From assembly GCA_051011135.1 (NCBI GenBank), contig JBPCUO010000089.1, positions 1-14,830 of the forward strand: a stretch of DNA of 14,830 bases. The letters run 5' to 3'. This DNA is from JACOND01 sp051011135. Lineage in GTDB: Bacteria; Bdellovibrionota; Bdellovibrionia; Bdellovibrionales; UBA1609. Positions 6,868-14,515 of this stretch are shown piece by piece (within the stretch, counting starts at the first letter, position 1; each line of letters opens with the position of its first letter). The notes under the pieces were generated by a model. That model worked only from the letters and a program-made list of their open reading frames with translations, did no database searches and had not been told where the DNA came from. A program made the position numbers and the translations under genes.

Positions 6868-6897
6868 GTAACTTTCTTTTTTTAAAAAGAAATTTTT

Positions 6898-6932
6898 AAA
6901 AGACCTCCCCTTAAAACGGAGGTCTTTTTTTT
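6898..6932 (+). terminator. Intrinsic terminator of the H1-like gene
   Basis: A stem AGACCTCC (6901-6908) / GGAGGTCT (6918-6925), extended by AAA/TTT pairs, with a 9-base loop and a run of eight T in total after the GGAGGTC arm. It lies 30 bases after the stop codon and separates the H1-like gene from the mdh operon. Confidence 0.93.
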
Positions 6933-6955
6933 GCTTTGCATTATTTATAGGATGA

Positions 6956-6983
6956 TTGAAATAAGTAAGATCTTTGCTATAAG
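6956..6983 (+). promoter_or_regulatory. Possible sigma70-type promoter for the mdh operon
   Basis: TTGAAA (6956-6961) and TATAAG (6978-6983), 16 bases apart, each match the consensus at five of six positions. The predicted start point would be only a few bases before the mdh ATG, giving a nearly leaderless mRNA. In AT-rich DNA such matches occur by chance, so this is tentative. Confidence 0.35.
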
Positions 6984-6993
6984 AATAGGAATT

Positions 6994-7944
6994 ATGAATC
7001 ATAAGAGAAAAAAAGTAACAGTTGTTGGTAGCGGATTTGTGGGATCTACTTGCGCTCATTGGATCGTCTCTAAAGATCTGGCAGATGTTGTTTTAATAGA
7101 TATTAATGACGGACTCGCCAAAGGTCGAGCTTTGGATCTTTATGAAGCAACTCCTGTGATACAAAAAGATATTAAAATTCAAGGTGGTTCAGACTATAGT
7201 CTAGCTAAAGATTCAGACATTGTTGTGATTACAGCGGGTTTGCCTCGAAGACCAGGAATGAGTCGATCTGACCTTCTTACAAAAAATGCTCAAATTATGC
7301 ATGATATTTGTCAAAATCTCCTTCGGGAAGTCGGGAATAAGAATACTTGTTATATTATTGTGTCTAATCCTTTAGACGCTATGGTTTATGTTGCTCATCA
7401 AATTTTAAAAGCCCCAAGAGAAAAAATAATAGGAATGGCAGGTGTTTTAGACACTGCTAGATTTAAAACCTTTATTAGCGAAGCATTGGGAGTTTCTGTG
7501 CAAGATATTTCTGCTTTGGTGTTAGGAGGTCATGGAGATTCGATGGTTCCTTTAGTTCGTTTTTGTACTGTTGGTGGAATTCCTTTAACGCAGTTAATGA
7601 ATGAAGAGACTCAAGCAAGATTAATTGAGCGAACTCGAAAAGGAGGAGGAGAAATTGTTTCCTTATTACAAACAGGTTCTGCTTATTATGCTCCTTCCGC
7701 TTCTGTTGTTGAAATGGTGGAAGCTATTTTAAAAGATCAAAATCGTATTCTGCCTTGTGCTGCTTTGTTACAGGGAGAATATGGTCAAAAAGATATTTTT
7801 GTAGGAGTTCCTTGTCAGTTAAACGGACGAGGTCTTGAAAAAATTATTGAAGTTCCATTAAATGAAAAAGAACAAAAACAATTTCAAGAGTCTGTTGCGG
7901 CTGTTCAAGATACTCTTTCAAGCATGGAATCTCTTCTCAAATGA
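6994..7944 (+). CDS. mdh: Malate dehydrogenase (NAD-dependent, LDH-like type)
   Basis: Oxidises malate to oxaloacetate with NAD+ in the TCA cycle; cytosolic. It is 316 residues from the ATG after AATAGGA; an in-frame ATG at 6952 would add 14 residues upstream of the Rossmann strand and is less likely. Seen: dinucleotide loop GSGFVGS (12-18), D36 at the end of the second strand (VVLIDIND), which favours NAD over NADP, substrate arginines in AGLPRRPGMSR (R85 or R86, and R91) where the LDH branch has a Gln instead, N125 in VSNP, D153 and R156 in LDTAR, and catalytic H180 in GGHGDSMVPL. All catalytic residues are present. It is the first gene of mdh-sucC-sucD-ndk and overlaps sucC by four bases (ATGA). 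Confidence 0.96.
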   Translation: MNHKRKKVTVVGSGFVGSTCAHWIVSKDLADVVLIDINDGLAKGRALDLYEATPVIQKDIKIQGGSDYSLAKDSDIVVITAGLPRRPGMSRSDLLTKNAQIMHDICQNLLREVGNKNTCYIIVSNPLDAMVYVAHQILKAPREKIIGMAGVLDTARFKTFISEALGVSVQDISALVLGGHGDSMVPLVRFCTVGGIPLTQLMNEETQARLIERTRKGGGEIVSLLQTGSAYYAPSASVVEMVEAILKDQNRILPCAALLQGEYGQKDIFVGVPCQLNGRGLEKIIEVPLNEKEQKQFQESVAAVQDTLSSMESLLK

Positions 7945-9107
7945 ATGTGCAAGAATACCAAGCTAAAAACTTGTTTAAAGCTTATCAAATCCCTGTATTA
8001 AAATCGCAAGTGGCAGGCACGGCTAAAGAGGCTCGTAAAGCCGGAGAACAACTGGGCGGATCTTTATGGGTTGTTAAAGCACAGGTTTTAGCCGGAGGCC
8101 GAGGTAAAGCAGGTGGAGTTAAAGTTGTTAAAGACCTGGAGGAATTAGAACAAGTAGCATCTTCTTTATTAGGTAAAAATTTAGTAACGGCTCAAACAAC
8201 TTCTGAAGGAGAGCCGGTTGAAAAAATCCTCATAGAAACCGCTTGTTCTATAGAGGAAGAATATTACCTTTCTTTATTGGTTAATCCTAAAAATTCTAGA
8301 ATTTCTTTTATGGTGTCTCCTGAAGGAGGAGTGGATATTGAAGAGGTCAGCTCTAAACAACCTGAAAAAATTCTTATGGAAACCATCCATCCTTTTCTGG
8401 GATTTCAAGCTTATCAAGCTTGGTCTATTGGAACTTTTTTGGGCTTGTCTGAAAAACAAGAGATCTCTCAAGTGTTTTCTTTGTGTAAAAATTTATATCA
8501 ATTGTTCACGGAAAAAGACGCAACTCTTTTAGAAATTAATCCTTTAGTAAAAGATAAAAAAGGCAGGCTTATTGCTTTGGATGGAAAGATAGGCTTTGAT
8601 GAGAACTCGCTTTATCGTCATGAAGATTTGACAAAAATTTATGGTTCACAAAAAAGAAAAGAAAGCGAAAGTCAGGCTTTAGAATATGGATTGTCTTTTA
8701 TAGAATTAGAAGGAGACATTGGTTGCATGGTGAATGGAGCAGGCTTAGCGATGGCCACAATGGATATTATAAAAACTTATGGAGGCTCTCCTGCTAATTT
8801 TTTAGATGTTGGCGGAGGAGCTGATGAACAAAAAGTAAAAAAAGCTTTTGAAATTATTTTAAAATCTAAAGAAGTAAAAGCAATTTTAGTTAATATTTTC
8901 GGTGGAATTATGAGATGTGATGTTCTCGCTTCGGGTTTAATAAAAGCATGCCAAGCCATTGGATTAAAAGTTCCTGTTGTAATTCGTTTAGAAGGAACAA
9001 AATCTAAAGAAGGGCTTAAGTTGTTACAGGAGTCTAATCTGAATTTAATAACAGCAAAAAACCTAGCGGAAGCCGCTCAAAAAGTTGTGGAGATTTCAAA
9101 AAAATAA
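7941..9107 (+). CDS. sucC: Succinyl-CoA synthetase beta subunit (ADP-forming type)
   Basis: 388 residues, the same length as the E. coli subunit. It is the ATP-grasp subunit that binds the nucleotide and, with SucD, converts succinyl-CoA to succinate with formation of ATP or GTP. Seen: MNVQEYQAKNLF start motif, VVKAQVLAGGRGKAGGVK nucleotide-binding loop (about 44-61), LEINPLV metal-binding region, NGAGLAMATMD and NIFGGIMRCD in the C-terminal half that contacts SucD. No key motif is missing. The ATG overlaps the mdh stop (ATGA), and sucD begins on the base after its stop, so the three proteins are probably made in step. Confidence 0.97.
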   Translation: MNVQEYQAKNLFKAYQIPVLKSQVAGTAKEARKAGEQLGGSLWVVKAQVLAGGRGKAGGVKVVKDLEELEQVASSLLGKNLVTAQTTSEGEPVEKILIETACSIEEEYYLSLLVNPKNSRISFMVSPEGGVDIEEVSSKQPEKILMETIHPFLGFQAYQAWSIGTFLGLSEKQEISQVFSLCKNLYQLFTEKDATLLEINPLVKDKKGRLIALDGKIGFDENSLYRHEDLTKIYGSQKRKESESQALEYGLSFIELEGDIGCMVNGAGLAMATMDIIKTYGGSPANFLDVGGGADEQKVKKAFEIILKSKEVKAILVNIFGGIMRCDVLASGLIKACQAIGLKVPVVIRLEGTKSKEGLKLLQESNLNLITAKNLAEAAQKVVEISKK

Positions 9108-9983
9108 ATGTCAATTTTAGTTAATAAAAATACAAGATTAATTTGTCAGGGTTTTACGGGAAAACACGGGACCTTTCATAGTCAACAATCTCTGGACTAT
9201 GGAACTCAATTGGTGGGAGGAGTGACTCCTGGAAAAGGAGGACAAACACATCTTGATAAGCCTGTTTTCAATACAGTTCAAGAAGCCCTAAAAGAAACAA
9301 GAGCAAACGCTTCTATGATTTATGTTCCTGCTCCTATAGCGGCTTCGGCCATTATAGAGGCTATTGAGGCGGAAATAGAGTTGGTTGTTTGTATTACAGA
9401 AGGAATTCCTATTTTAGATATGGTTCGAGTTAAAGAAGTTTTAAAGGGCGGCAGAACACGATTGATTGGGCCTAACTGCCCTGGAGTGATAACTCCAGAG
9501 GCTTGTAAAATAGGAATTATGCCAGGATACATTCATAAAAAAGGAAAAGTAGGAGTCTTGTCTCGCTCTGGAACCTTGACTTACGAAGCCGTTTGGCAAA
9601 CAACATCTTTAAATCTAGGGCAAAGTTCTTGTGTAGGTATTGGAGGAGATCCCGTCAAAGGATCTGATTTTATTGATATTTTAAAACTCTTTAAGGAAGA
9701 TGAAGAAACTAAAATTGTTATTTTAATTGGCGAAATAGGAGGAGTCACAGAAGAAGAAGCGGCCGCGTATATTCAGGCAGAATTTAAAAAACCTGTGGTG
9801 GCCTTTGTAGCAGGACAAACTGCTCCCCCAGGTCGTCGCATGGGACATGCAGGAGCTATTATTACCGGTGGCCTTGGCGGTGTGGAAAGCAAGCACAAAG
9901 CTTTAAAACAAGCGGGATGTCAGGTCGTTAACAACCCAGCTTATCTTGGCGAAGAAGCTAAAAAAATACTAGACAGTTTATAA
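9108..9983 (+). CDS. sucD: Succinyl-CoA synthetase alpha subunit
   Basis: 291 residues, the normal length. It binds CoA and carries the phosphohistidine intermediate. Seen: GFTGKHG (15-21) and GVTPGKGG for CoA binding, GPNCPG with C124, E208 in GEIGG, and the active-site H247 in GRRMGHAGAIITGG. The start codon follows the sucC stop with no gap and no Shine-Dalgarno of its own except within the sucC end, which suggests termination-reinitiation. It works as a heteromer with SucC. Confidence 0.97.
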   Translation: MSILVNKNTRLICQGFTGKHGTFHSQQSLDYGTQLVGGVTPGKGGQTHLDKPVFNTVQEALKETRANASMIYVPAPIAASAIIEAIEAEIELVVCITEGIPILDMVRVKEVLKGGRTRLIGPNCPGVITPEACKIGIMPGYIHKKGKVGVLSRSGTLTYEAVWQTTSLNLGQSSCVGIGGDPVKGSDFIDILKLFKEDEETKIVILIGEIGGVTEEEAAAYIQAEFKKPVVAFVAGQTAPPGRRMGHAGAIITGGLGGVESKHKALKQAGCQVVNNPAYLGEEAKKILDSL

Positions 9984-9994
9984 AGGAGATGGGG

Positions 9995-10411
9995 ATGAAA
10001 GAAACAACTTTTGCATTAATAAAACCTAATGCTATGGAAAAAAATCATGCGGGAGCTATTATTTCTCGCTTTCAAAAGGAAGGCCTCGAAGTCTGTGGTT
10101 TAAAAATGATAAAAGTATCGAAGGATCTTTGTAAAACTTTTTATCAAGAACATCAGGAGCGTCCTTTTTTTCAAGAGCTGGTGGATTTTATTTCTTCCGG
10201 AGCTGTTATTGTGCTAGCTTTAAGAGGTTCTGATGCCTGCTTAAAAGTTCGTGAAATTATGGGAGATACAGATCCTCAAAAAGCAAAAGCGGGAACTTTA
10301 CGCTCAGAGTATGGAGATAGTTTAGGACAAAACGCCATCCATGGAAGTGATTCTTTAGAAAGCGCAAAAAGAGAACTTTCTTTATTTTTTTCATCAGATG
10401 AGATATTCTAA
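9995..10411 (+). CDS. ndk: Nucleoside diphosphate kinase
   Basis: 138 residues. Transfers the gamma phosphate of ATP to other NDPs through a phosphohistidine. Seen: MKETTFALIKPNAM with K10, ERPFFQELVDFISSGAV, and the active-site motif NAIHGSDS with H116; it ends with the typical AKRELSLFF. The start is taken as the second ATG: AAGGAG (9983-9988) is 6 bases upstream of it, whereas the first ATG (9989) touches that Shine-Dalgarno and would add only Met-Gly. It follows sucD by 11 bases. Placement after succinyl-CoA synthetase links substrate-level phosphorylation to NTP pools. Confidence 0.96.
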   Translation: MKETTFALIKPNAMEKNHAGAIISRFQKEGLEVCGLKMIKVSKDLCKTFYQEHQERPFFQELVDFISSGAVIVLALRGSDACLKVREIMGDTDPQKAKAGTLRSEYGDSLGQNAIHGSDSLESAKRELSLFFSSDEIF

Positions 10412-10422
10412 CGAATATTAAT

Positions 10423-11190
10423 ATGCTAAAATTTTTTTTAACTCTTCTGTTAACGCTATCTACTTCTTGCCAATTGAATGTTAAAAAAAAACGATTGGCC
10501 GAAAATTATCATCAAATTTCAGTTTCTTTAATTAAAAAATGTGATCATAACCGAGCCTTAAGGCATCTTTTAAAGGGAGTTAAGCTGGATAAAAATAATT
10601 TTTTAATCCGATACACTCTAGCGGTTAATTATTTCACGATTAAAGATTACCATTTGGCCATCCAAGAACTTAAAAAAGTTTTAAAGCAAAATTCAAAAGT
10701 GACAGAAGCGCGAGTGACTCTCGCAAGATCTTATTTAGAAATAGGAAATGTTGAAAAAGCCTTAGAACAAATTAAAGTTGCAGAAAAAGACCAAACCTAT
10801 CCCTATCCTTTAAAAGTCATGGCTTTAAAAGGTATGGCTCATTTCAAACAGGCAGATTTTCTTCAGGCTCGAAGAGAGTTTAAAGAAGTTTTATCTGTCC
10901 CTAAATCTGAAAATTGTTTTTCGTCTCTTTATTTAGGAAGAACAGAAATGGAAATTAAAAATTATGAAGAATCCGAAAAAATTTTAAAACGAGCCGTTCA
11001 AACTTGCTCTAATGAAGAAGCTTTATGCAGTCCTAAAAATTACAATGCTCACTTTTTTTTAGCGCAATTATATCTGCATCAAAAATTAAAGAAAAAAGCC
11101 GCTTATCACCTTAAGATTTTTTTAAAGCAAGCTTCTTCTAAAAATCCTTATCTTTTACAAGCTAAAAAACTTTTAAAACAAACCTTGTAG
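10423..11190 (+). CDS. TPR lipoprotein, PilF/Tgl-like
   Basis: 255 residues. The N-terminus is a lipoprotein signal, MLKFFLTLLLTLSTSC, with the modified cysteine at 16; Ser at -3 is permitted but not ideal. The rest is about six helical TPR-like repeats from residue 26 to the end, for example KCDHNRALRHLLKGVKLDKNN, DYHLAIQELKKVLKQN and NYEESEKILKRAV. Extra cysteines at 40, 165, 195 and 202 could form disulfides. Size, lipid anchor and repeat content resemble PilF/PilW and Myxococcus Tgl, which assist outer-membrane secretin assembly for type IV pili. That identity is an inference from architecture; other TPR lipoproteins look alike. It starts 11 bases after ndk without a visible Shine-Dalgarno, so it may be read through from the mdh operon. 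Confidence 0.75.
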   Translation: MLKFFLTLLLTLSTSCQLNVKKKRLAENYHQISVSLIKKCDHNRALRHLLKGVKLDKNNFLIRYTLAVNYFTIKDYHLAIQELKKVLKQNSKVTEARVTLARSYLEIGNVEKALEQIKVAEKDQTYPYPLKVMALKGMAHFKQADFLQARREFKEVLSVPKSENCFSSLYLGRTEMEIKNYEESEKILKRAVQTCSNEEALCSPKNYNAHFFLAQLYLHQKLKKKAAYHLKIFLKQASSKNPYLLQAKKLLKQTL

Positions 11191-11276
11191 ACTTTAGAAA
11201 ATAGAGAGATTTATTTTTAAGTGACACGATGTTAAGTTTTGAAAAAAGAGGGAGAGTTTCTTAAAGTTTTATCAGG

Positions 11277-11873
11277 ATGGAATTTATAAGTTTTGATTTA
11301 GAAACAACAGGGACTTTAAGTCACGCAGATCATATTGTAGAAATTGCGGCTATTAAATTTAAAAATGGAGAGCCTTTCGATCACTTTCAAACGCTAGTGT
11401 CTATAGATACTCCTATTCCTGAAGAAGCAATTGCTATTCATGGAATTACTGATGCTATGTTAAAGGGAAAGCCTTCTATTAAAGACATTCTTCCTGAGTT
11501 TGCAGAGTTTTGTGGATCGCAGCTTATGGTGGCTCACAATGCAATTTTTGATTTTCAATTTTTATCACGGGTGATAGAGGAGCATCAAGAAGTTGCTCCA
11601 AGAGGGATGGTTATAGATACTTGTCAGTTATCTCGAAAGGTATTCGCTGGATTAGTGAATTATAAGCTTTCCACCTTATGTAACCATTTAAAAATTACTG
11701 TTAAAGATTTACATAGAGCGGAAGCCGATGCTAAATACTGCGGATATCTTTTTTTAAAAATTTTAGAAGCTCTTCCTTTTTCAGAAGATATCAAACAAGT
11801 GATTAAATTTTCTGGAAAAGCTCCTTTAAAATTTCCAAGAGCTTTTATGGAAGGACAAATCTCCCTGTTTTAA
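11277..11873 (+). CDS. DnaQ-family 3'-5' exonuclease (DEDDh)
   Basis: 198 residues. The DEDDh active site is complete: D7 and E9 in FDLETTG, D92 in HNAIFDFQFL, H146 and D151 in HRAEADAKYC. The single domain fits the epsilon subunit of DNA polymerase III or a related DnaQ-like exonuclease. The C-terminal tail FMEGQISLF ends in a QxSLF peptide that matches the clamp-binding consensus (QLxLF), which suggests interaction with the beta sliding clamp (inference). No polymerase or helicase domain is attached. An in-frame stop lies four codons before the ATG, fixing the start; only a weak AGG precedes it. It converges on nadE with a 10-base gap. Confidence 0.9.
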   Translation: MEFISFDLETTGTLSHADHIVEIAAIKFKNGEPFDHFQTLVSIDTPIPEEAIAIHGITDAMLKGKPSIKDILPEFAEFCGSQLMVAHNAIFDFQFLSRVIEEHQEVAPRGMVIDTCQLSRKVFAGLVNYKLSTLCNHLKITVKDLHRAEADAKYCGYLFLKILEALPFSEDIKQVIKFSGKAPLKFPRAFMEGQISLF

Positions 11874-11883
11874 ATACTTGCTC

Positions 11884-13434
11884 TTATAGGGGGAACTTAT
11901 GAGCAAGGGGCATCCTTCGCCCTTCACCAAAAGCGGTTTCACTCAGTTTTAAACATGGCGGAGCTTGTTTTCTTTTAAATTCACTTTGTTGTAAAAGGCG
12001 GGCGACTTTTTTTTCTTTTGAAGTTTGTGGCGGCTTAAACTGTAAAAGTTTTTTTAATAGAAGATCTAATTCCTGATAAGGTAGAAGTTGATCCTCGTCT
12101 TTTTGATGAGGAGCTAATTCAGCGCTAGGAGCTCGCTCCAGCAATTGTTTTGAAAAAATCCCCCGCTCTTTGGAGATAAATTGAGCCAGCTGATAAACTT
12201 CTGTTTTCCATAAATCTCCTATAGGAAGAAGAGCTCCACAGAGATCTCCATAAAGGGTGCTGTAGCCTGTTGCTAATTCACTTTTGTTTCCTGTTCCTAA
12301 CAAAAGCAGATCTTTTTCATTGGCTTGAGCCATTAAAATCAAAGACCTTATGCGAGCTTGTATATTTTCAGAAGAAATAGATCTCTTGAAATCCTGATTT
12401 TTAAAAGTGGTTTTTAAAGCTAGCTCGTAAAGGGAGGAAATATCTATCCTTGTTAAATCAACTCCTAGCTGGGAGCAAAAATCTTGAGTGATTTTGTAAC
12501 TTAGTTTTTGCGTAAAAGGAGAGGGAAGAAAACATGCTTTCACATTATCCCTCCCTAAAGCTTGAGTTGCTAAATAAAAAACTAAAGCCGAATCAATGCC
12601 ACCACTTAATCCCACAAGCGCTTGAGAAAAACCCACTTGATTAAAAAAACTTTTAATTCCTAAGCTGAGAGCTTGAAGAGTTTTTTCTTCTTTAGACAAA
12701 AGAGCTTTTCTTTTAAAAGGAGCTGCTTTTTTAGAATCATACAGGATGCAATCTTCTTGAAAAAAAGAGGCTTCAGCAACTAAAGATCCCTGTTTGTTTA
12801 AAATAAAACTTCCTCCATCAAAGATCAGATCATCTTGGCCGCCTACTCGATTAAGATAAAACCCGAGGCATCGATGTTTAACAACAAGAGTTTTTAGACG
12901 CTTCAATCTTGCTTTTTGTTTTTCATGAGTGAAGGGAGAAGCGCTCATACAAATCAAGAGATCTGGTGATTTAAATTTTTTGGCTTGCCATAAATCTTCA
13001 CAAATAAGGAGTTGGATTTTTTTATTTTTCCAAGTGAAAACATTTTTTTCTATAGAACCTGCTTTAAAATATCGAGATTCATAAAAGACACCATCATTGG
13101 GTAAAAAAGCTTTTGCAAAAAATCTAGGCTTTTTATTTTTTGTTAAAAAGAAGACTCCATTTTGGAGACTCTCCTTTTGTTTGACAAAAGCAGGAAGTAA
13201 AACTCCAAGGCTTTGAGGAATTTTTTTTTGAATTTTTTGGAGCTCTTGATCTTGAATTTTAAAAAAATCTTTTCGAAATAAATAATCTTTAGGAGGGTAA
13301 GAAAACAAGCCTCCTTCTGGAAAAACTAAGAGATCAACTTGAGATCCTATTTGTTTAATAAGCTGCAAAATTTTCGAGGAATTTGTTTTAAAATCTCCTA
13401 CAAAATTTTGAGTTTGAGCTAAAGCAACTTTCAT
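11884..13434 (-). CDS. nadE: Glutamine-dependent NAD+ synthetase
   Basis: 516 residues in two domains. Residues 1-245 are a nitrilase-fold glutaminase with the Glu-Lys-Cys triad visible: E40 (FPEGGLFSYPPKD), K108 (FFAKAFLPNDGVFYESR) and C145 (LLICEDLW). Residues 250-516 are the synthetase with ATP PP-loop SGGIDSA (277-283), GTGNKSELATGYSTLYGD and the C-terminal FGEGRRMPLAHKF. It amidates nicotinic acid adenine dinucleotide with glutamine-derived ammonia as the last step of NAD+ synthesis. Length is at the short end for the two-domain bacterial type (about 540-680). No Shine-Dalgarno is evident before the ATG. It is a single gene, 61 bases after the pilin-like gene on the same strand. Confidence 0.96.
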   Translation of the reverse strand: MKVALAQTQNFVGDFKTNSSKILQLIKQIGSQVDLLVFPEGGLFSYPPKDYLFRKDFFKIQDQELQKIQKKIPQSLGVLLPAFVKQKESLQNGVFFLTKNKKPRFFAKAFLPNDGVFYESRYFKAGSIEKNVFTWKNKKIQLLICEDLWQAKKFKSPDLLICMSASPFTHEKQKARLKRLKTLVVKHRCLGFYLNRVGGQDDLIFDGGSFILNKQGSLVAEASFFQEDCILYDSKKAAPFKRKALLSKEEKTLQALSLGIKSFFNQVGFSQALVGLSGGIDSALVFYLATQALGRDNVKACFLPSPFTQKLSYKITQDFCSQLGVDLTRIDISSLYELALKTTFKNQDFKRSISSENIQARIRSLILMAQANEKDLLLLGTGNKSELATGYSTLYGDLCGALLPIGDLWKTEVYQLAQFISKERGIFSKQLLERAPSAELAPHQKDEDQLLPYQELDLLLKKLLQFKPPQTSKEKKVARLLQQSEFKRKQAPPCLKLSETAFGEGRRMPLAHKFPL

Positions 13435-13495
13435 TTCAAGATTAAAATACTTTAAAAAAGCTAGAAGTTACAAGTAAAAAAAGAAATCAAAAAAA

Positions 13496-14398
13496 TTATT
13501 CTCTATTTTGAAATTCCATAACTTGAGAAAAGACAACCAGAAAAATCGCAACAAGAATAGCAAGGATAATCAGGTATTTTAAAAATTTTTCAAAGGGAAG
13601 TTTGCCATCGATTTCTGAAGCTTTTCCATCGGTACCTCTTTTTGCGCTAGCAATAAGATGCCCCTTTTTTTTCGTTTTTTCGTCTGCTTGTTGGGCTGCT
13701 TTTTTTTCAGATCGAAATAGAGAAGATCTTTTTTTCTCTTCTTCCTCTTCAGCATCAATGATGATGACACTGACAGTTCGTTTTTTCGAGCTCCCGAAAT
13801 CTTCAATCTCAGAAGTGCCGGTTTTAGTGCTGGGTTTTTTATACTCCTCTTTAAAAGCCCGTTTAGTTTTTCTAATTCTTTTTTTTCTTTTAATTTTGGT
13901 AGAGCTTGCAGCCTTAAGGTTTGAGGAGCTATCGCCTCCAGCACTTGAGCCTCTTTTACTTCCCCTTTTGGAAGAAGAATTACTAATTTGTTGAGGAGAA
14001 GACGAAGGATCCTTTGTTTTTTTCTCTTTGGATGCCTCGTTTTTAGAAGAGTCTGAATGATCAGAAGCTGAAGAGGCTTTTTGCAACCCAGGTTCAATAG
14101 ATCCTAATTCAGAATTCCAACCGGCGGAAGCTTTCAGCTTGCTTTCACCACAATCTAATTTTTCTCCAGTGGCTACATCTTCAATATCATCATGCCCAGG
14201 AACTCCTCCATGCTCCATTAAACAAGAATAATAACCCCCAGGCCCAACAAGGGCTCCTGAGTATTGTTTAACACCCTCTCCAAGAGGGCTTAAAACAAAA
14301 CGAGCAAGAAGGACCACTATAACTAAGAGTAAAATATACTCAACAGTGGCTTGCCCTGAGGAGGATAAATGCTTCTTTTGAGACCAATTTTTAAACAT
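13496..14398 (-). CDS. Pilin-headed protein with charged linker and C-terminal membrane helix
   Basis: 300 residues of unusual design. Residues 1-36 look like a class III (Flp/TadE-type) pilin: a basic leader, then SSSG15-QATVEY with the GxxxxEY prepilin peptidase pattern (E20, Y21) and a hydrophobic helix ILLLVIVVLLARFVL. Residues 37-100 form a small region with Gly-rich YSGALVGPGGYYSC and two cysteines (59 and 83). Residues 105-265 are low-complexity Ser/Lys/Glu, including KIKRKKRIRKTKR and DAEEEEEKKR, probably disordered. Residues 272-291 are a second membrane helix (FLKYLIILAILVAIFLVVF). It is divergent from a canonical Flp gene with a shared 117-base upstream region, which supports a Tad pilus role. 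A real pilin would not normally carry a second helix, so an anchored minor pilin or adaptor is my reading. Function is not established. Confidence 0.7.
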   Translation of the reverse strand: MFKNWSQKKHLSSSGQATVEYILLLVIVVLLARFVLSPLGEGVKQYSGALVGPGGYYSCLMEHGGVPGHDDIEDVATGEKLDCGESKLKASAGWNSELGSIEPGLQKASSASDHSDSSKNEASKEKKTKDPSSSPQQISNSSSKRGSKRGSSAGGDSSSNLKAASSTKIKRKKRIRKTKRAFKEEYKKPSTKTGTSEIEDFGSSKKRTVSVIIIDAEEEEEKKRSSLFRSEKKAAQQADEKTKKKGHLIASAKRGTDGKASEIDGKLPFEKFLKYLIILAILVAIFLVVFSQVMEFQNRE

Positions 14399-14426
14399 AC
14401 TAAAGAGATTCTTCGGCAGAAAGGTC

Positions 14427-14445
14427 TAGAAAAATGAATTTTCTA
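14427..14445. promoter_or_regulatory. Palindrome in the shared pilin gene upstream region
   Basis: TAGAAAA (14427-14433) and TTTTCTA (14439-14445) around five bases, with a further TTAGAAAA copy at 14489-14496. It lies between the divergent pilin-like and Flp genes and could be a regulator site, but AT-rich DNA makes chance matches common. Confidence 0.35.
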
Positions 14446-14455
14446 AGGAAAAGCA

Positions 14456-14484
14456 TTAAGATTTTTTTTGAAATAACCGATAAT
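14456..14484 (+). promoter_or_regulatory. Possible promoter of the Flp pilin gene
   Basis: TTAAGA (14456-14461, four of six) and GATAAT (14479-14484, five of six) with 17-base spacing, giving a short leader that includes the strong AGGAGG. No sigma54-type GG/GC element at -24/-12 was seen here. Confidence 0.35.
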
Positions 14485-14515
14485 AATATTAGAAAATCTT
14501 TTAAAAGGAGGCAGG

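Noticed and set aside
6613..7059. Antisense open frame of 148 codons across the H1-like gene
   Set aside because: It is the complement of the Lys/Arg repeats (Ser/Leu/Phe-rich), crosses a strong terminator and the mdh start, and has no ribosome binding site.
9989..9994. An earlier ATG for ndk adding Met-Gly
   Set aside because: It touches the AAGGAG ribosome binding site, which is properly spaced for the next ATG only.
11229..11264. An 11-codon open frame (MLSFEKRGRVS) just upstream of the exonuclease
   Set aside because: It has no regulatory codon pattern and no Shine-Dalgarno; its length is what chance gives. A leader-peptide role cannot be supported.
11877..11907. Inverted repeat CTTGCTC/GAGCAAG between the convergent exonuclease and nadE genes
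   Set aside because: It has only 7 pairs, a 17-base loop, no T-run on either side, and lies partly in nadE codons, so it is not a convincing terminator.
13579..14097. Alternative frames of 172 codons (-) and 130 codons (+, 13602-13994) inside the pilin-headed gene
   Set aside because: Both are shadows of the low-complexity Ser/Lys/Glu region; the main frame has a pilin-like start, two membrane helices and sensible endpoints.
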